Assembly (NCBI RefSeq): GCF_002305855.1
Contig: NZ_CP022163.1
Location: 5,394,292-5,458,291, forward strand
From: Melittangium boletus DSM 14713
GTDB lineage: Bacteria > Myxococcota > Myxococcia > Myxococcales > Myxococcaceae
Reading direction: 5' to 3'
DNA: 64,000 nucleotides
Position numbers and translations under genes: made by a program. The first letter of the stretch is position 1. Every line of letters starts with the position of its first letter. Of the stretch, positions 27,422-37,513 are shown piece by piece. The notes below the pieces were generated by a model. The model did no database searches, had not been told where the DNA came from, and saw only the letters and a list, made by a program, of their open reading frames with translations.

Positions 27422-28306
27422 GTGCCAGCCAGGAACATCGACAGGTTCTGCTTGAGGTCCGCGCGGGCGGAAGACCATCCGGACTTCGTGCGCCTCTTCA
27501 CTGAACTCGGCATCGAGGATCCACCGCCCCGCTTGGAAGTGTGGGAGGCGGGCTTGATGAAGCGCTCCTTCTTCGTGGATGGGCCCGGGCGGCCCATGGC
27601 CTACGCCACGATCGATGTGCTCGGTCAGATGGGTTACGTGGTGAACCTGGTGGTGGAGCGGGAGCAGCGGCGGCGGGGCATGGGGCGAGCGGTGATGGAA
27701 GGTCTCGCCTCGTGGTTCCAGGAGCAGGGCTGTCGTGAGTGGATGTTGTACGTGCGGCCGGACAATGTGCCCGCGCTCGCGCTGTACCAGTCACTCGGCA
27801 TGACGGCGGGACGGCTGGAGACTACCTGGCGCGTGACTCGGCGGCAGGTGGAGACGCTTCCCCGGGCTTCCGGGCGGCTCGAGGTGAGTTCCCTGGCCGA
27901 AGCGGACATCTCCGCCTTGACCCGGACCTTTGGACTGATTCCGGGCAAACTGAATCGATTCGCGGAGCATCCGGAGACGCACTGGCTCCGCCGGTTGGTG
28001 GACCCCGAGCACCCCGAGGATGTTCGCGGCGGGTGGATGTGGGTACGACCGCGAGAGGGCGTGGTGCGCTCTCTCTTCGCGGCGACGCCCGCGCATGCAC
28101 GGGTGTTGCTGGAGGCGGGCTTTCGCGAACTGGATGACGTGGACGAACTGCGTGTGGTGACGGGAGACGCGGTGCTCGAAGCCCGGCTCGGCGGGGCGGG
28201 AGCGCGAGTCATCATGCGCACCCAGGAGATGCGTGGGCCGCTGCCTCCGGAAACGAAAACGCCCGGGCGCGAGGGCCCGGGCGGGGATGCTACCGGAGGC
28301 GTGTAG
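27422..28306 (+). CDS. GNAT-family acetyltransferase, tandem-domain
   Basis: 294 aa from GTG 27422, the first base after the last pxr terminator. No Shine-Dalgarno can exist outside the terminator hairpin; a TTG ~27 bases later is a possible alternative. The N-terminal GNAT domain has VVNLVVEREQRRRGMGRAVM (acetyl-CoA loop) and NVPALALYQSLGM. The second half (about 155-285) looks like a degenerate second GNAT domain. In M. xanthus a GNAT gene also lies just downstream of pxr (from memory). With no promoter visible, expression may depend on read-through of pxr units (inference). Its 3' end overlaps the nuo terminator. Confidence 0.82.
   Translation: MPARNIDRFCLRSARAEDHPDFVRLFTELGIEDPPPRLEVWEAGLMKRSFFVDGPGRPMAYATIDVLGQMGYVVNLVVEREQRRRGMGRAVMEGLASWFQEQGCREWMLYVRPDNVPALALYQSLGMTAGRLETTWRVTRRQVETLPRASGRLEVSSLAEADISALTRTFGLIPGKLNRFAEHPETHWLRRLVDPEHPEDVRGGWMWVRPREGVVRSLFAATPAHARVLLEAGFRELDDVDELRVVTGDAVLEARLGGAGARVIMRTQEMRGPLPPETKTPGREGPGGDATGGV
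28248..28283 (-). terminator. Intrinsic terminator of the nuo operon
   Basis: On the minus strand CGCCCGGGC (28275-28283) pairs with GCCCGGGCG (28260-28268) around a 6-nt loop and is followed by TTTTCGTTT. It lies inside the 3' end of the convergent GNAT gene. Confidence 0.78.
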
Positions 28307-28309
28307 GAC

Positions 28310-29869
28310 TCAGCGGCCGAGCAGCGTACCGGCCTGGACGATCCACTCGCCGACGGGTCCGGGGATGATGCCCAGCAGCACCACGGCCACGGTGGAGATG
28401 ACGAGCACCAGCTCCGTCATCCACGCGCGCTCGAGCGGGTGAGCGCCTTCGGGCACCGGGCGCATGTACATGTAGATGACCACGCGCAGGTAGTAGTAGG
28501 CGCCGGCCGCGCTGGAGAGCACCGCCACGATGGTGAGCCCGACGAGGCCCGAGTCCACCGCGGCGCGGAAGAGCATCAGCTTGCCCATGAAGCCCACGGT
28601 GGGAGGAATGCCCGCCAGCGACAGCATGAAGGCGGCCATGGCGAAGGCCCAACCCGGGCGGCGCTGCGCGAGTCCGCTCAACCGCTCGCGATCCCACGCG
28701 GTGCCCTTCTCCTCGTCCTCGCGCCGCTCCACCAGGGACACGATGCCGAAGGCGCCCATGGTGGTGACGGTGTAGGCGAGCAGGTAGAAGAGGATGCCTC
28801 GCAGGGCCTCGGTGCGTGCCACGGCCTGGACGCTGGCGCCCACGAGCGCCGTGGGCCCGAGCAGCTTGAACTCCTGTCCCGGATGCACGGTGAAGAGCGC
28901 GGCCACGCCCAGCAGCAGGTAGCCGGCGTGGGCGATGGAGGAGTAGGCCAGCATGCGCTTCACGTTGCGCTGCGGGAGGGCGAGCAGGTTGCCGCCGATC
29001 ATGGTGAGCAGCGCCAGGGTGGAGAACAGGGCGAAGGGCAGCTTCGCGCTGATGCCACTGCCCACGGTGACGAACACGCGCACGAGCGCCACGAAGGCGG
29101 CGGCCTTCACGCCAGCGCTCATGAGGGCGGTGACGGGCGTGGGCGCGCCCTCGTAGACATCGGGCGTCCACATGTGGAAGGGCACCGCGGCCACCTTGAA
29201 GGCGAAGCCCGCGGCCACCAGCACCGCGCCCGCGTAGATGAGCGGCGCATGGGTGCCCATGGCGGCGCGCAGCGGCTCCGCCATGTTCGACAGCAGCGTC
29301 GTGCCCGCGGCGCCATAGAGCAGCGCCGAGCCGTAGAGCAACACCGCCGAGGAGAAGGCGCCGAGGATGAAGTACTTGAAACCCGCCTCGCTCGGACGCG
29401 TGCCACGCCGCAGGAAGCACGTGAGCGCGTACGTCGAGATGGACAGCACCTCGATGTTGATGAAGACGGTGATGAGCTCGTTGGACACGCCCAGCAGGCT
29501 CATGCCCGCGCCCGCGAAGAGCATCAGCGCGTAGAACTCACCGCGCTCGGCGCCCCGGCGGCGCAGGAAGTTGGCCGAGGTGAGGGTGGCCAGCGCCAGC
29601 GCCACGCAGACGATGAAGGTGAGGAAGCTGGAGAAGGGGTCCAACGCGCCGAAGCCGAGGAACACCTCGCGAGCGGGCTCGAACAGCAGCCGCAGCGACA
29701 CGGCGCCGGCGATGACGGACGTCAGGGTCGCCAGGACCGCCTGGTAGCCGCGCGACGAGCCGACGGAGAGGAACACCTCCGAGATCAGCAGGGCGCACGC
29801 GCCCAGCACCAGGATGATGGCGGGCAGGAGGGGGAGGAAGTCCGCCGAGGTGAGATTGGGCAGATTCAT
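28310..29869 (-). CDS. nuoN: NADH-quinone oxidoreductase subunit N
   Basis: 519 aa from the ATG at 29869 (MNLPNLTSADFLPLLPAIIL). About 14 transmembrane helices of the antiporter-like Mrp family, with the conserved FKVAAVPFHMWTPDVYEGAP segment and KRMLAYSSIAHAGYLLLG carrying the conserved Lys. A proton-pumping subunit of complex I. Last gene of the nuoEFJKLMN string, separated from nuoM by 16 bp, with a terminator about 30 bp downstream. Confidence 0.95.
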   Translation of the reverse strand: MNLPNLTSADFLPLLPAIILVLGACALLISEVFLSVGSSRGYQAVLATLTSVIAGAVSLRLLFEPAREVFLGFGALDPFSSFLTFIVCVALALATLTSANFLRRRGAERGEFYALMLFAGAGMSLLGVSNELITVFINIEVLSISTYALTCFLRRGTRPSEAGFKYFILGAFSSAVLLYGSALLYGAAGTTLLSNMAEPLRAAMGTHAPLIYAGAVLVAAGFAFKVAAVPFHMWTPDVYEGAPTPVTALMSAGVKAAAFVALVRVFVTVGSGISAKLPFALFSTLALLTMIGGNLLALPQRNVKRMLAYSSIAHAGYLLLGVAALFTVHPGQEFKLLGPTALVGASVQAVARTEALRGILFYLLAYTVTTMGAFGIVSLVERREDEEKGTAWDRERLSGLAQRRPGWAFAMAAFMLSLAGIPPTVGFMGKLMLFRAAVDSGLVGLTIVAVLSSAAGAYYYLRVVIYMYMRPVPEGAHPLERAWMTELVLVISTVAVVLLGIIPGPVGEWIVQAGTLLGR

Positions 29870-29885
29870 GATGGACAAGTCTCGA

Positions 29886-31574
29886 CTAGCGCCGGTCGGC
29901 GAGTGGACCCGCCGGCTGGGCATGGGGAGCGGCGGCCTCGGCGGCGGGCGGCAGACCCTTCACCGTGATGTTCACGTCTCCAGCGGGACGGGCGCCGGGA
30001 GCGCCCAGGCTGGCGCGCGCGACGAAACGCTCCGTGGCGGGGTTGATGCGATCCAGGAAGGGCTGCGGCATCAGTCCCATGACCACCACCAGCACCAGGA
30101 AGGGCAGCACGGTGACGAACTCGCGGGCGTTCAGGTCCGACAGGTTCTGGTTGTCGCGGTGGGTGAGGGGGCCCAGGAAGACCTTCTGGACCATCCACAG
30201 CAGGTACACCGCGCCGAGGATGACGCCCACGGTGGCGAACACGCCGAAGCCCACGCCCAGGCTGCTCTTGAAGGTGCCCAGGAGGATGAGGAACTCACCC
30301 ACGAAGCCGTTGGTGCCCGGCACCGCCAGGGACGAGAAGGTGATGATGAGGAAGGCGGCCGTGTACACCGGCACCACCTTGGCGATGCCGCCGTAGTCGG
30401 ACATCAGCCGCGAGTTGCGCCGCTCCTGGAGGAAGCCGAACAGGAGGAACAGCGCGCCCGTGGACACGCCGTGGTTGAGCATCTGGTAGGCGCTGCCGCT
30501 GGCACCCTCACCCGTGAGGGCCACCAGGCCGAGCATGCAGTAGCCCAGGTGGCTCACCGAGGAGTAGGCGAGGAGCTTCTTGACGTCCCGCTGCGCCAGG
30601 CACATGAGCGCGCCGTAGATGATGCCCACCACCGCGAGCGCGGCCAGCACCGGCCGGGCCTGGTGCGCCGCCGCCGGGAAGAAGGGGATGGCGAAGCGCC
30701 AGAAGCCGTAGAGGCCAATCTTCGCCATGATGCCGGAGAGCAGCGCGGAGCCGCCCGAGGGCGCCTGCACGTAGGCATCCGGCAGCCAGGTGTGCAACGG
30801 GAAGAGGGGCACCTTGATGGCGAAGGCCAGCGCGAAGGCGGCGAACATCCACGGTCCCCAGCGGAACAGGATGCCCCCCATGCCGTCGAGCTGCGTGCAG
30901 TCCCGGCCCGCCATGCCCAGGCACGCGGAGATGTCGCGGTTGGCCACCACCAGGTTGTTGTAGAGGGTGGCGTAGTCGAAGGAGCGCGTCCCCGGCGTGC
31001 TGCTGATGAAGTAGAGCGCGACGATCGCCACCAGCATCAGCAGCGAGCCCGCCAGCGTGTAGAGGAAGAACTTCAGCGCCGCCATCTGGCGATCCTCACC
31101 GCCCCACACGCCCACCAGCAGGTACATGGGGATGAGCATCGCCTCCCAGAAGATGTAGAAGAGCAGCACGTCCAGCGACACCAGCGCGCCCATCATCACC
31201 ACCTGCAGGAGCAGCAGGGAGAGATGGAACTCCTTCACTCGCTCGGTGATGGACGTGCTCGACGCGAGCACCACCACCGGGCCGAGGAATACGGTCAGCA
31301 GCACCAGGCTGATGGACAGGCCGTCCACGCCCACGTGGTAGCTGGCGCCGAGCTGCTCGAGCCACCGGGCCCGGTACTCGAGCTGGAACTCGGAACCGCC
31401 CGGCTCGAAGCGGACGTAGGCCCAGACGCCGAGCGCCAGGTCCACGGCCATGCCGATGAGCGTGACGGCGCGGATCTGTCCGCGCTCGCCCGAGGGCAGG
31501 AGGGCCACGAGCGCCGCGAAGAGCAGCGGCAGATAAACGACGACGTTGAGCAGATGGGTGTCGAAGAAGCTCAA
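29886..31574 (-). CDS. nuoM: NADH-quinone oxidoreductase subunit M
   Basis: 562 aa. The start is TTG 31574, chosen because it overlaps the nuoL stop as TTGA and yields the expected SFFDTHLLNVVVYLPLLFA start. Antiporter-like subunit with VDGLSISLVLLTVFLGP, KVPLFPLHTWLPDAYVQAPS and KKLLAYSSVSHLGYCMLG. Part of the membrane arm that pumps protons. Confidence 0.94.
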   Translation of the reverse strand: MSFFDTHLLNVVVYLPLLFAALVALLPSGERGQIRAVTLIGMAVDLALGVWAYVRFEPGGSEFQLEYRARWLEQLGASYHVGVDGLSISLVLLTVFLGPVVVLASSTSITERVKEFHLSLLLLQVVMMGALVSLDVLLFYIFWEAMLIPMYLLVGVWGGEDRQMAALKFFLYTLAGSLLMLVAIVALYFISSTPGTRSFDYATLYNNLVVANRDISACLGMAGRDCTQLDGMGGILFRWGPWMFAAFALAFAIKVPLFPLHTWLPDAYVQAPSGGSALLSGIMAKIGLYGFWRFAIPFFPAAAHQARPVLAALAVVGIIYGALMCLAQRDVKKLLAYSSVSHLGYCMLGLVALTGEGASGSAYQMLNHGVSTGALFLLFGFLQERRNSRLMSDYGGIAKVVPVYTAAFLIITFSSLAVPGTNGFVGEFLILLGTFKSSLGVGFGVFATVGVILGAVYLLWMVQKVFLGPLTHRDNQNLSDLNAREFVTVLPFLVLVVVMGLMPQPFLDRINPATERFVARASLGAPGARPAGDVNITVKGLPPAAEAAAPHAQPAGPLADRR

Positions 31575-33814
31575 TTGAGCACCTGGATGATCGCGTAGAC
31601 CGCGCCGCCGAGAAGGGCCAGGGCCATGACCGTGGCGTAGGCCTGGGCGTCTCCCGTCTGCAGGTAGCGCAGCGTGATGCCCGCGAAGTTCGTGACCCAC
31701 GCCGTGCCGTGCACCAACCCCTTGTCGATGACGGTCTCCACCATCTTGAACACGATGGTGCCCACCCCCTTGACCGGCCGGATGATGAGGAAGTCGTACA
31801 CCTCATCCACGTAGAACTTGTTCTGCGTGAAGCGGCGCACCGAGCGGGCCCACACCGGCGCCGGCGTGCCAGCCCGCGCGGGGAAGTACTTGCGATAGGC
31901 GAACGCCGCCAGACCGCCGCCCACCAGCGCCGTGACCCAGGCGATGGCGTAGTCGAGGCCCGAGGGCAGGCTGTGGTCCAGCTTCACCTGCGCGCCCCGG
32001 GCGGCGATGCGCTCGGCGCTGGCGAACACGGGGCCGAGGAAGTTCTCCATCACCGGCTGCTTGATGCCGCTGCGGCCCGGCATCAGCGGCAGCGCGTACC
32101 ACAGCGCCGCGATGCTGAGGAAGGCCAGGATGACGAGCGGCACCGTCATGTAGCGGGAGCTCTCGTGGGCATGGGCGACACGGGCTTCCTTGGAGCGCTC
32201 GCCCTCGAAGGTGAGGACGTACACGCGCGTCATGTAGAAGGCCGTGCACAACGCGATGACGAGTCCCACGACGTAGAGCGCGGTGGCCGCGCCCTCGAAG
32301 CCGACCAGATGGTTGTGGTGCACGCCGTGCAGCAGGGCGTCCTTGGACAAGAAGCCGGAGGACAAGGGGAGGATGCCGGTGATGGTCAGCGTGGCGACGA
32401 GGAACGTCCACCACGTGGTCCTCATCTCGCCGCGCAGGCCGCCCAGCTTCTTGATGTCCGTCTCATCCCCGTTGCCGTGCATCACGCTGCCGGCGCCCAG
32501 GAAGAGGCAGGCCTTGAAGAAGGCGTGGGTGACGAGGTGCAGCACCGCCGCCCAGAAGATGCCCGTGCCCACGCCCATGAACATGAGACCCAGCTGGGAC
32601 ACGGTGGAGTAGGCGAGCACCTTCTTGATGTCGTCCTGCGCGAAGGCGATGAGCGCCGCGAGCAGCGCGGTGAAGGCGCCGATGATGGCCACCGTCAGCA
32701 TGGCCGTGGGGCTGAGCACCAGCAGGTAGCTCATGCGGCAGAAGAGGTAGACGCCCGCGGTCACCATCGTCGCCGCGTGGATGAGGGCGGAGACGGGCGT
32801 CGGGCCGGCCATGGCGTCCGGCAGCCAGACGTAGAGCGGGAACTGGGCGCTCTTGCCCGCGGCGCCGAGCAGGAACAGCAGCAGCGTCACCGTCAGCACG
32901 CCCCCGAAGGTACGGCCCGCGAGCGGTCCCTCCTGGATGGTCGTCTGCAGCGAGAGCGCGGCCTGCGTGTTGTTCTCCGTCGTGGTCGGCACGGCGTTGG
33001 CCAGGATCTCCAGCCCCGGGAAGCTCAGGGGACCCTTGAGCTCCAAACCCTCGCGGTAGCGTGCCTGGGCCGCCTCGGCGTTCACGCCCACCGTGGCGTA
33101 GTTCCCCACGTTCGCCTGGGTGCTGAAGGCGCTCACCAGCAGCACGAGCAGGAACGAGGCGATGAGGAAGGCGAAGTCGCCGATGCGGTTGGTGACGAAC
33201 GCCTTGCGGCCCGCCCAGGCCTTGGCCGCGTCCGTGTACCAGAAGCCGATGAGCAGGTAGCTCGCGAGGCCCACGCCCTCCCAGCCCACGAACAGCAGCA
33301 CGAGGTTGTCGGCGAGCACCAGCGTGAGCATCGCCGCGATGAAGAGGTTGAGGTAGGAGAAGTAGCGCCAGCCGCTCTCGTCGTGCTCCATGTAGCTGGT
33401 GGAGTAGACGTGGATGAGGAAGCCCACGCCGGTGATGACCAGCAGCATGACGCCCGACAGGTGGTCCACCATCAGGCCGAAGTTCACCCGGAAGTCCCCG
33501 GCGGCGAACCAGGTGCCGTAGTCGTAGCCGATGGCGTAGCGCACGGCGCTGGAGGAGAAGGGGTTCTCCATGGACACCGGGCTGCCGCCCGGCGGGGCGT
33601 GGTTGACGCACCAGAACGCCAGCGCGGACAGCACGAACGAGCCGGCCACCGTCGCGCAGGCGATGAGGTGCACGTTGCCTCGGCCCAGCTTCTTGCCGAA
33701 CACGCCGCACACGAACGCCCCCAACAGGGGCAGCGCGATGATGAGCCACAACGACTGCGCGAAGACGGCGGGTTCCACCGGCGCGGTCATGAAGAATGAC
33801 TTGAGGGCTTCCAT
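31571..33814 (-). CDS. nuoL: NADH-quinone oxidoreductase subunit L
   Basis: 747 aa. The largest antiporter-like subunit, with GVGLASYLLIGFWY, GAAGKSAQFPLYVWLPDAMA, KKVLAYSTVSQLGLMFMG, and a C-terminal extension for the long lateral helix. A hydrophilic insert around residues 225-300 is somewhat longer than in E. coli NuoL. It is 41 bp behind nuoK and four bases overlapped with nuoM. Confidence 0.95.
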   Translation of the reverse strand: MEALKSFFMTAPVEPAVFAQSLWLIIALPLLGAFVCGVFGKKLGRGNVHLIACATVAGSFVLSALAFWCVNHAPPGGSPVSMENPFSSSAVRYAIGYDYGTWFAAGDFRVNFGLMVDHLSGVMLLVITGVGFLIHVYSTSYMEHDESGWRYFSYLNLFIAAMLTLVLADNLVLLFVGWEGVGLASYLLIGFWYTDAAKAWAGRKAFVTNRIGDFAFLIASFLLVLLVSAFSTQANVGNYATVGVNAEAAQARYREGLELKGPLSFPGLEILANAVPTTTENNTQAALSLQTTIQEGPLAGRTFGGVLTVTLLLFLLGAAGKSAQFPLYVWLPDAMAGPTPVSALIHAATMVTAGVYLFCRMSYLLVLSPTAMLTVAIIGAFTALLAALIAFAQDDIKKVLAYSTVSQLGLMFMGVGTGIFWAAVLHLVTHAFFKACLFLGAGSVMHGNGDETDIKKLGGLRGEMRTTWWTFLVATLTITGILPLSSGFLSKDALLHGVHHNHLVGFEGAATALYVVGLVIALCTAFYMTRVYVLTFEGERSKEARVAHAHESSRYMTVPLVILAFLSIAALWYALPLMPGRSGIKQPVMENFLGPVFASAERIAARGAQVKLDHSLPSGLDYAIAWVTALVGGGLAAFAYRKYFPARAGTPAPVWARSVRRFTQNKFYVDEVYDFLIIRPVKGVGTIVFKMVETVIDKGLVHGTAWVTNFAGITLRYLQTGDAQAYATVMALALLGGAVYAIIQVLN

Positions 33815-33855
33815 GTCGGACAGGGCTCTCTAGGGCGGAAGGAGGGACCGGACCC

Positions 33856-34167
33856 TCAGTGTTTCATCGTCCGGATTTCTTCGATGTTGACGGTGCCACG
33901 GCTGCGGAACACGGCGATGACGATGGCGAGCCCGATGGAGGCTTCCGCCGCCGCGACGGCGATCACGAAGAAGGCGGACACATGGCCCGTGAGATCCCCG
34001 TTCTGCTTCGCGAAGGACAGGAACGTCAGGTTCGCCGCGTTGAGCATCAGCTCCACGCACATGAACACCACCAGGGCGTTGCGGCGCACGAGCACGCCGA
34101 ACATGCCCAGGCAGAACAGGATGGCGGCGAGGATGAGGTAGTATTTGATGTCGACGGAGTTGGCCAT
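33856..34167 (-). CDS. nuoK: NADH-quinone oxidoreductase subunit K
   Basis: 103 aa, three transmembrane helices. The conserved Glu residues are in MCVELMLNAANL and AAAEASIGLAIVIA. It forms part of the E-channel of complex I. The 66-bp gap to nuoJ contains an unbroken run of 11 G (plus strand, 34179-34189). Confidence 0.95.
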   Translation of the reverse strand: MANSVDIKYYLILAAILFCLGMFGVLVRRNALVVFMCVELMLNAANLTFLSFAKQNGDLTGHVSAFFVIAVAAAEASIGLAIVIAVFRSRGTVNIEEIRTMKH

Positions 34168-34233
34168 GGCCGATGGACGGGGGGGGGGGCGGACCCGGGC
34201 CCGCCTTCTAGCAGAGGGTTGAAGGGGACGGAT

Positions 34234-34742
34234 TCAAATCCGCGACTTGGCCACCACGACCGCGCCCACCATGCCCACCAGCAGCAGCAGGCTGACGGCC
34301 TCGAAGGGCAACAGCCACTGGGTGAAGATGGTTTGACCGATGCGCGCGAGCGTGCCGAACCCCCCGCTCACCGCCTGCTGTCCCGTGAAGGTGTTGACGG
34401 AGGGTACGCGCCAGATGGCCATCACCAGCACCACCAGCAGTCCCGCCGCCGCCGCACCACCCGCCACGCGCGGGAGCGTCAGCCGAGGCCCCGCCTGGGT
34501 GGATTCACCCAGGTTGAGCAACATGATGACGAAGAGGAAGAGCACCATGATGGCGCCCGCGTAGACCATGACCTGCATCACCGCCACCGTGTGCGCCCAG
34601 AGGAGCACGTAGATGCCGGCGAGGAAGAAGAACGTGGCCACCAGCGACATGGCGGAGCTGATGGGGCTCTTGGCGAAGATGACCATCAGGGCCGACAGCA
34701 CCGTGAGGAGGGCGAAGACCCCGAAGAGAACGTGCTCGATGC

Positions 34743-34746
<4 letters not shown>
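34234..34746 (-). CDS. nuoJ: NADH-quinone oxidoreductase subunit J
   Basis: 170 aa, five transmembrane helices, with the pi-bulge segment VMVYAGAIMVLFLFVIMLLN characteristic of NuoJ. Its ATG overlaps the nuoF stop (ATGA). nuoG, nuoH and nuoI, which normally lie between F and J, are absent here. Confidence 0.94.
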
Positions 34747-36077
<1,331 letters not shown>

Positions 36078-36104
36078 GGAAATCAGATCCCTTGATGGAG
36101 CGGG

Positions 36105-36593
36105 TCAGGAGAGCTTGTCGAACAGGGCATCGAGCTTGGCCCGGTCGAGGCTTTCGTGGTGGTCCTCATTGATTTGCAGGCACGGCGCGGTGCCGCAAGA
36201 AGCCAGGCACTCCGTCTCGCGCAAGGTGAAGCGCTCGGTCGTCTCACCGGCCTTGAGTCCGAGCTTGCGCTCCAGATAGGCGAGCATCTGTTCCGCGCCT
36301 CGCAGGGCGCAGGGCAGGTTGGTGCACACGTCGATGACGTACTTGCCGGGCTTCTTGAGGTGGTACATCACGTAGAAGCTCGCCACCTCATAGGCGCGCT
36401 CCGGCCGCACTTCCAGCGCGCTGGCCACGAGCTTGATGCCCTCGGGAGGCAGCCAGCCCTTGATGTCCTGCAGCACCCTCAGCGCGGGAAGCATTCCTGC
36501 GCTCTTCCGATCCGCGGGGTAGTGCGACAGGATCTCGGCGATCTGCGCATCGAACTTCTTCTGCTCTTCAGGGGTGAACAGGGACTCCGCCAT
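36105..36593 (-). CDS. nuoE: NADH-quinone oxidoreductase subunit E
   Basis: 162 aa, thioredoxin-like 24-kDa subunit. All four [2Fe-2S] N1a ligands are present: Cys90 and Cys95 (CTNLPC), Cys129 and Cys133 (CLASC). First gene of this nuo string, divergent from the PilZ-receiver gene across a 104-bp AT-richer gap that probably holds both promoters. Confidence 0.95.
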   Translation of the reverse strand: MAESLFTPEEQKKFDAQIAEILSHYPADRKSAGMLPALRVLQDIKGWLPPEGIKLVASALEVRPERAYEVASFYVMYHLKKPGKYVIDVCTNLPCALRGAEQMLAYLERKLGLKAGETTERFTLRETECLASCGTAPCLQINEDHHESLDRAKLDALFDKLS

Positions 36594-36697
36594 GGCGGGG
36601 CGGTTCGTAAGTCCCTGACGCCCGCGTTGTCAACATAAACCCTCGGCGCTACACTGCGCCGCATCAGCGAAATACCGAGCGATTTCAACACTTTGTT

Positions 36698-37453
36698 ATG
36701 AATCGGGGATCAGAGGACAAACGAGAGGAGCCCCGAGTGCCGCTCGTGCTGCGGGTGCGGTTCCCGGATCAGTCACGCCTGGCCGAGGTGACGGAGAATC
36801 TGTCGCGGGGAGGAATCTTCGTGCAGACGGATCGTTCCTTCACGCTGGGACAGCAGGTGGGGTTGGCACTTTCTTTCCCGGGGCTGATGGATCCGGTAGA
36901 AGTCGTGGGGACGGTGGCGTGGGTGCGGCCCGTGGCGCCCGAGGCGCCAGCGGGTGTGGGCATCCGGGTGGTTCGCGAGCAGGACCGGCAGCGATTGGGT
37001 GACATCTTGAGTGCATCAGGACAGACCCGCGCATCGGACCGGACGGCGATACCCGCCGAGGGCTATCGTGTCCTCATCGTCGAGGACAACCCGCACATCA
37101 TCGAGATGTACAGCTACGTGCTCAAGAAGCTGGCGAGTGGCGAGCTGGCGGGCCAGGTGCCGCTCGAGGTGCACTTCTCTCCCGACGGCCACCACGCGCT
37201 CCAGGCCCTGCGCTCCAGCCGCTTCAGCCTGGTGATGACGGACCTGTACATGCCGGTGATGGACGGCTTCGCCCTCATCGAGCGCATCCGCGCCGAGGAG
37301 GCGCTCAAGTCCATTCCCGTCGTGGCCATCTCCGCGGGCGGGCCCGAGGCGCGCGAGCGCGCCATGCAACTGGGCGTGGACATCTACCTGCGCAAGCCGG
37401 TGCGTTTCCAGGAAGTGCTGGAGACGGTGAAGCAACTGCTCCACATTCCCTGA
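36698..37453 (+). CDS. PilZ-receiver fusion protein
   Basis: 251 aa. N-terminal PilZ domain (about 8-105) with both cyclic-di-GMP motifs, RxxxR (Arg9-Arg13) and NLSRGG (34-39). Receiver domain about 122-248 with phospho-acceptor Asp182 and Lys in RKP. No output domain follows. It probably binds c-di-GMP and is itself phosphorylated, coupling the two signals. The partner kinase is not obvious nearby. No clear Shine-Dalgarno precedes the ATG at 36698, so the start could be a little downstream. Confidence 0.87.
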   Translation: MNRGSEDKREEPRVPLVLRVRFPDQSRLAEVTENLSRGGIFVQTDRSFTLGQQVGLALSFPGLMDPVEVVGTVAWVRPVAPEAPAGVGIRVVREQDRQRLGDILSASGQTRASDRTAIPAEGYRVLIVEDNPHIIEMYSYVLKKLASGELAGQVPLEVHFSPDGHHALQALRSSRFSLVMTDLYMPVMDGFALIERIRAEEALKSIPVVAISAGGPEARERAMQLGVDIYLRKPVRFQEVLETVKQLLHIP

Positions 37454-37513
37454 GACCTCGGGTGTGGGCGTTCATTGGACGGCGGGCTCCGACCGCGTAG
37501 AGTCCGTCCCCTC

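Noticed and set aside
34179..34189. Run of 11 G between nuoJ and nuoK as a phase-variable switch
   Set aside because: It is in a gap, not in a promoter or coding region with a reading-frame consequence, and complex I is not a usual phase-variable function. It may also be a sequencing-prone homopolymer.
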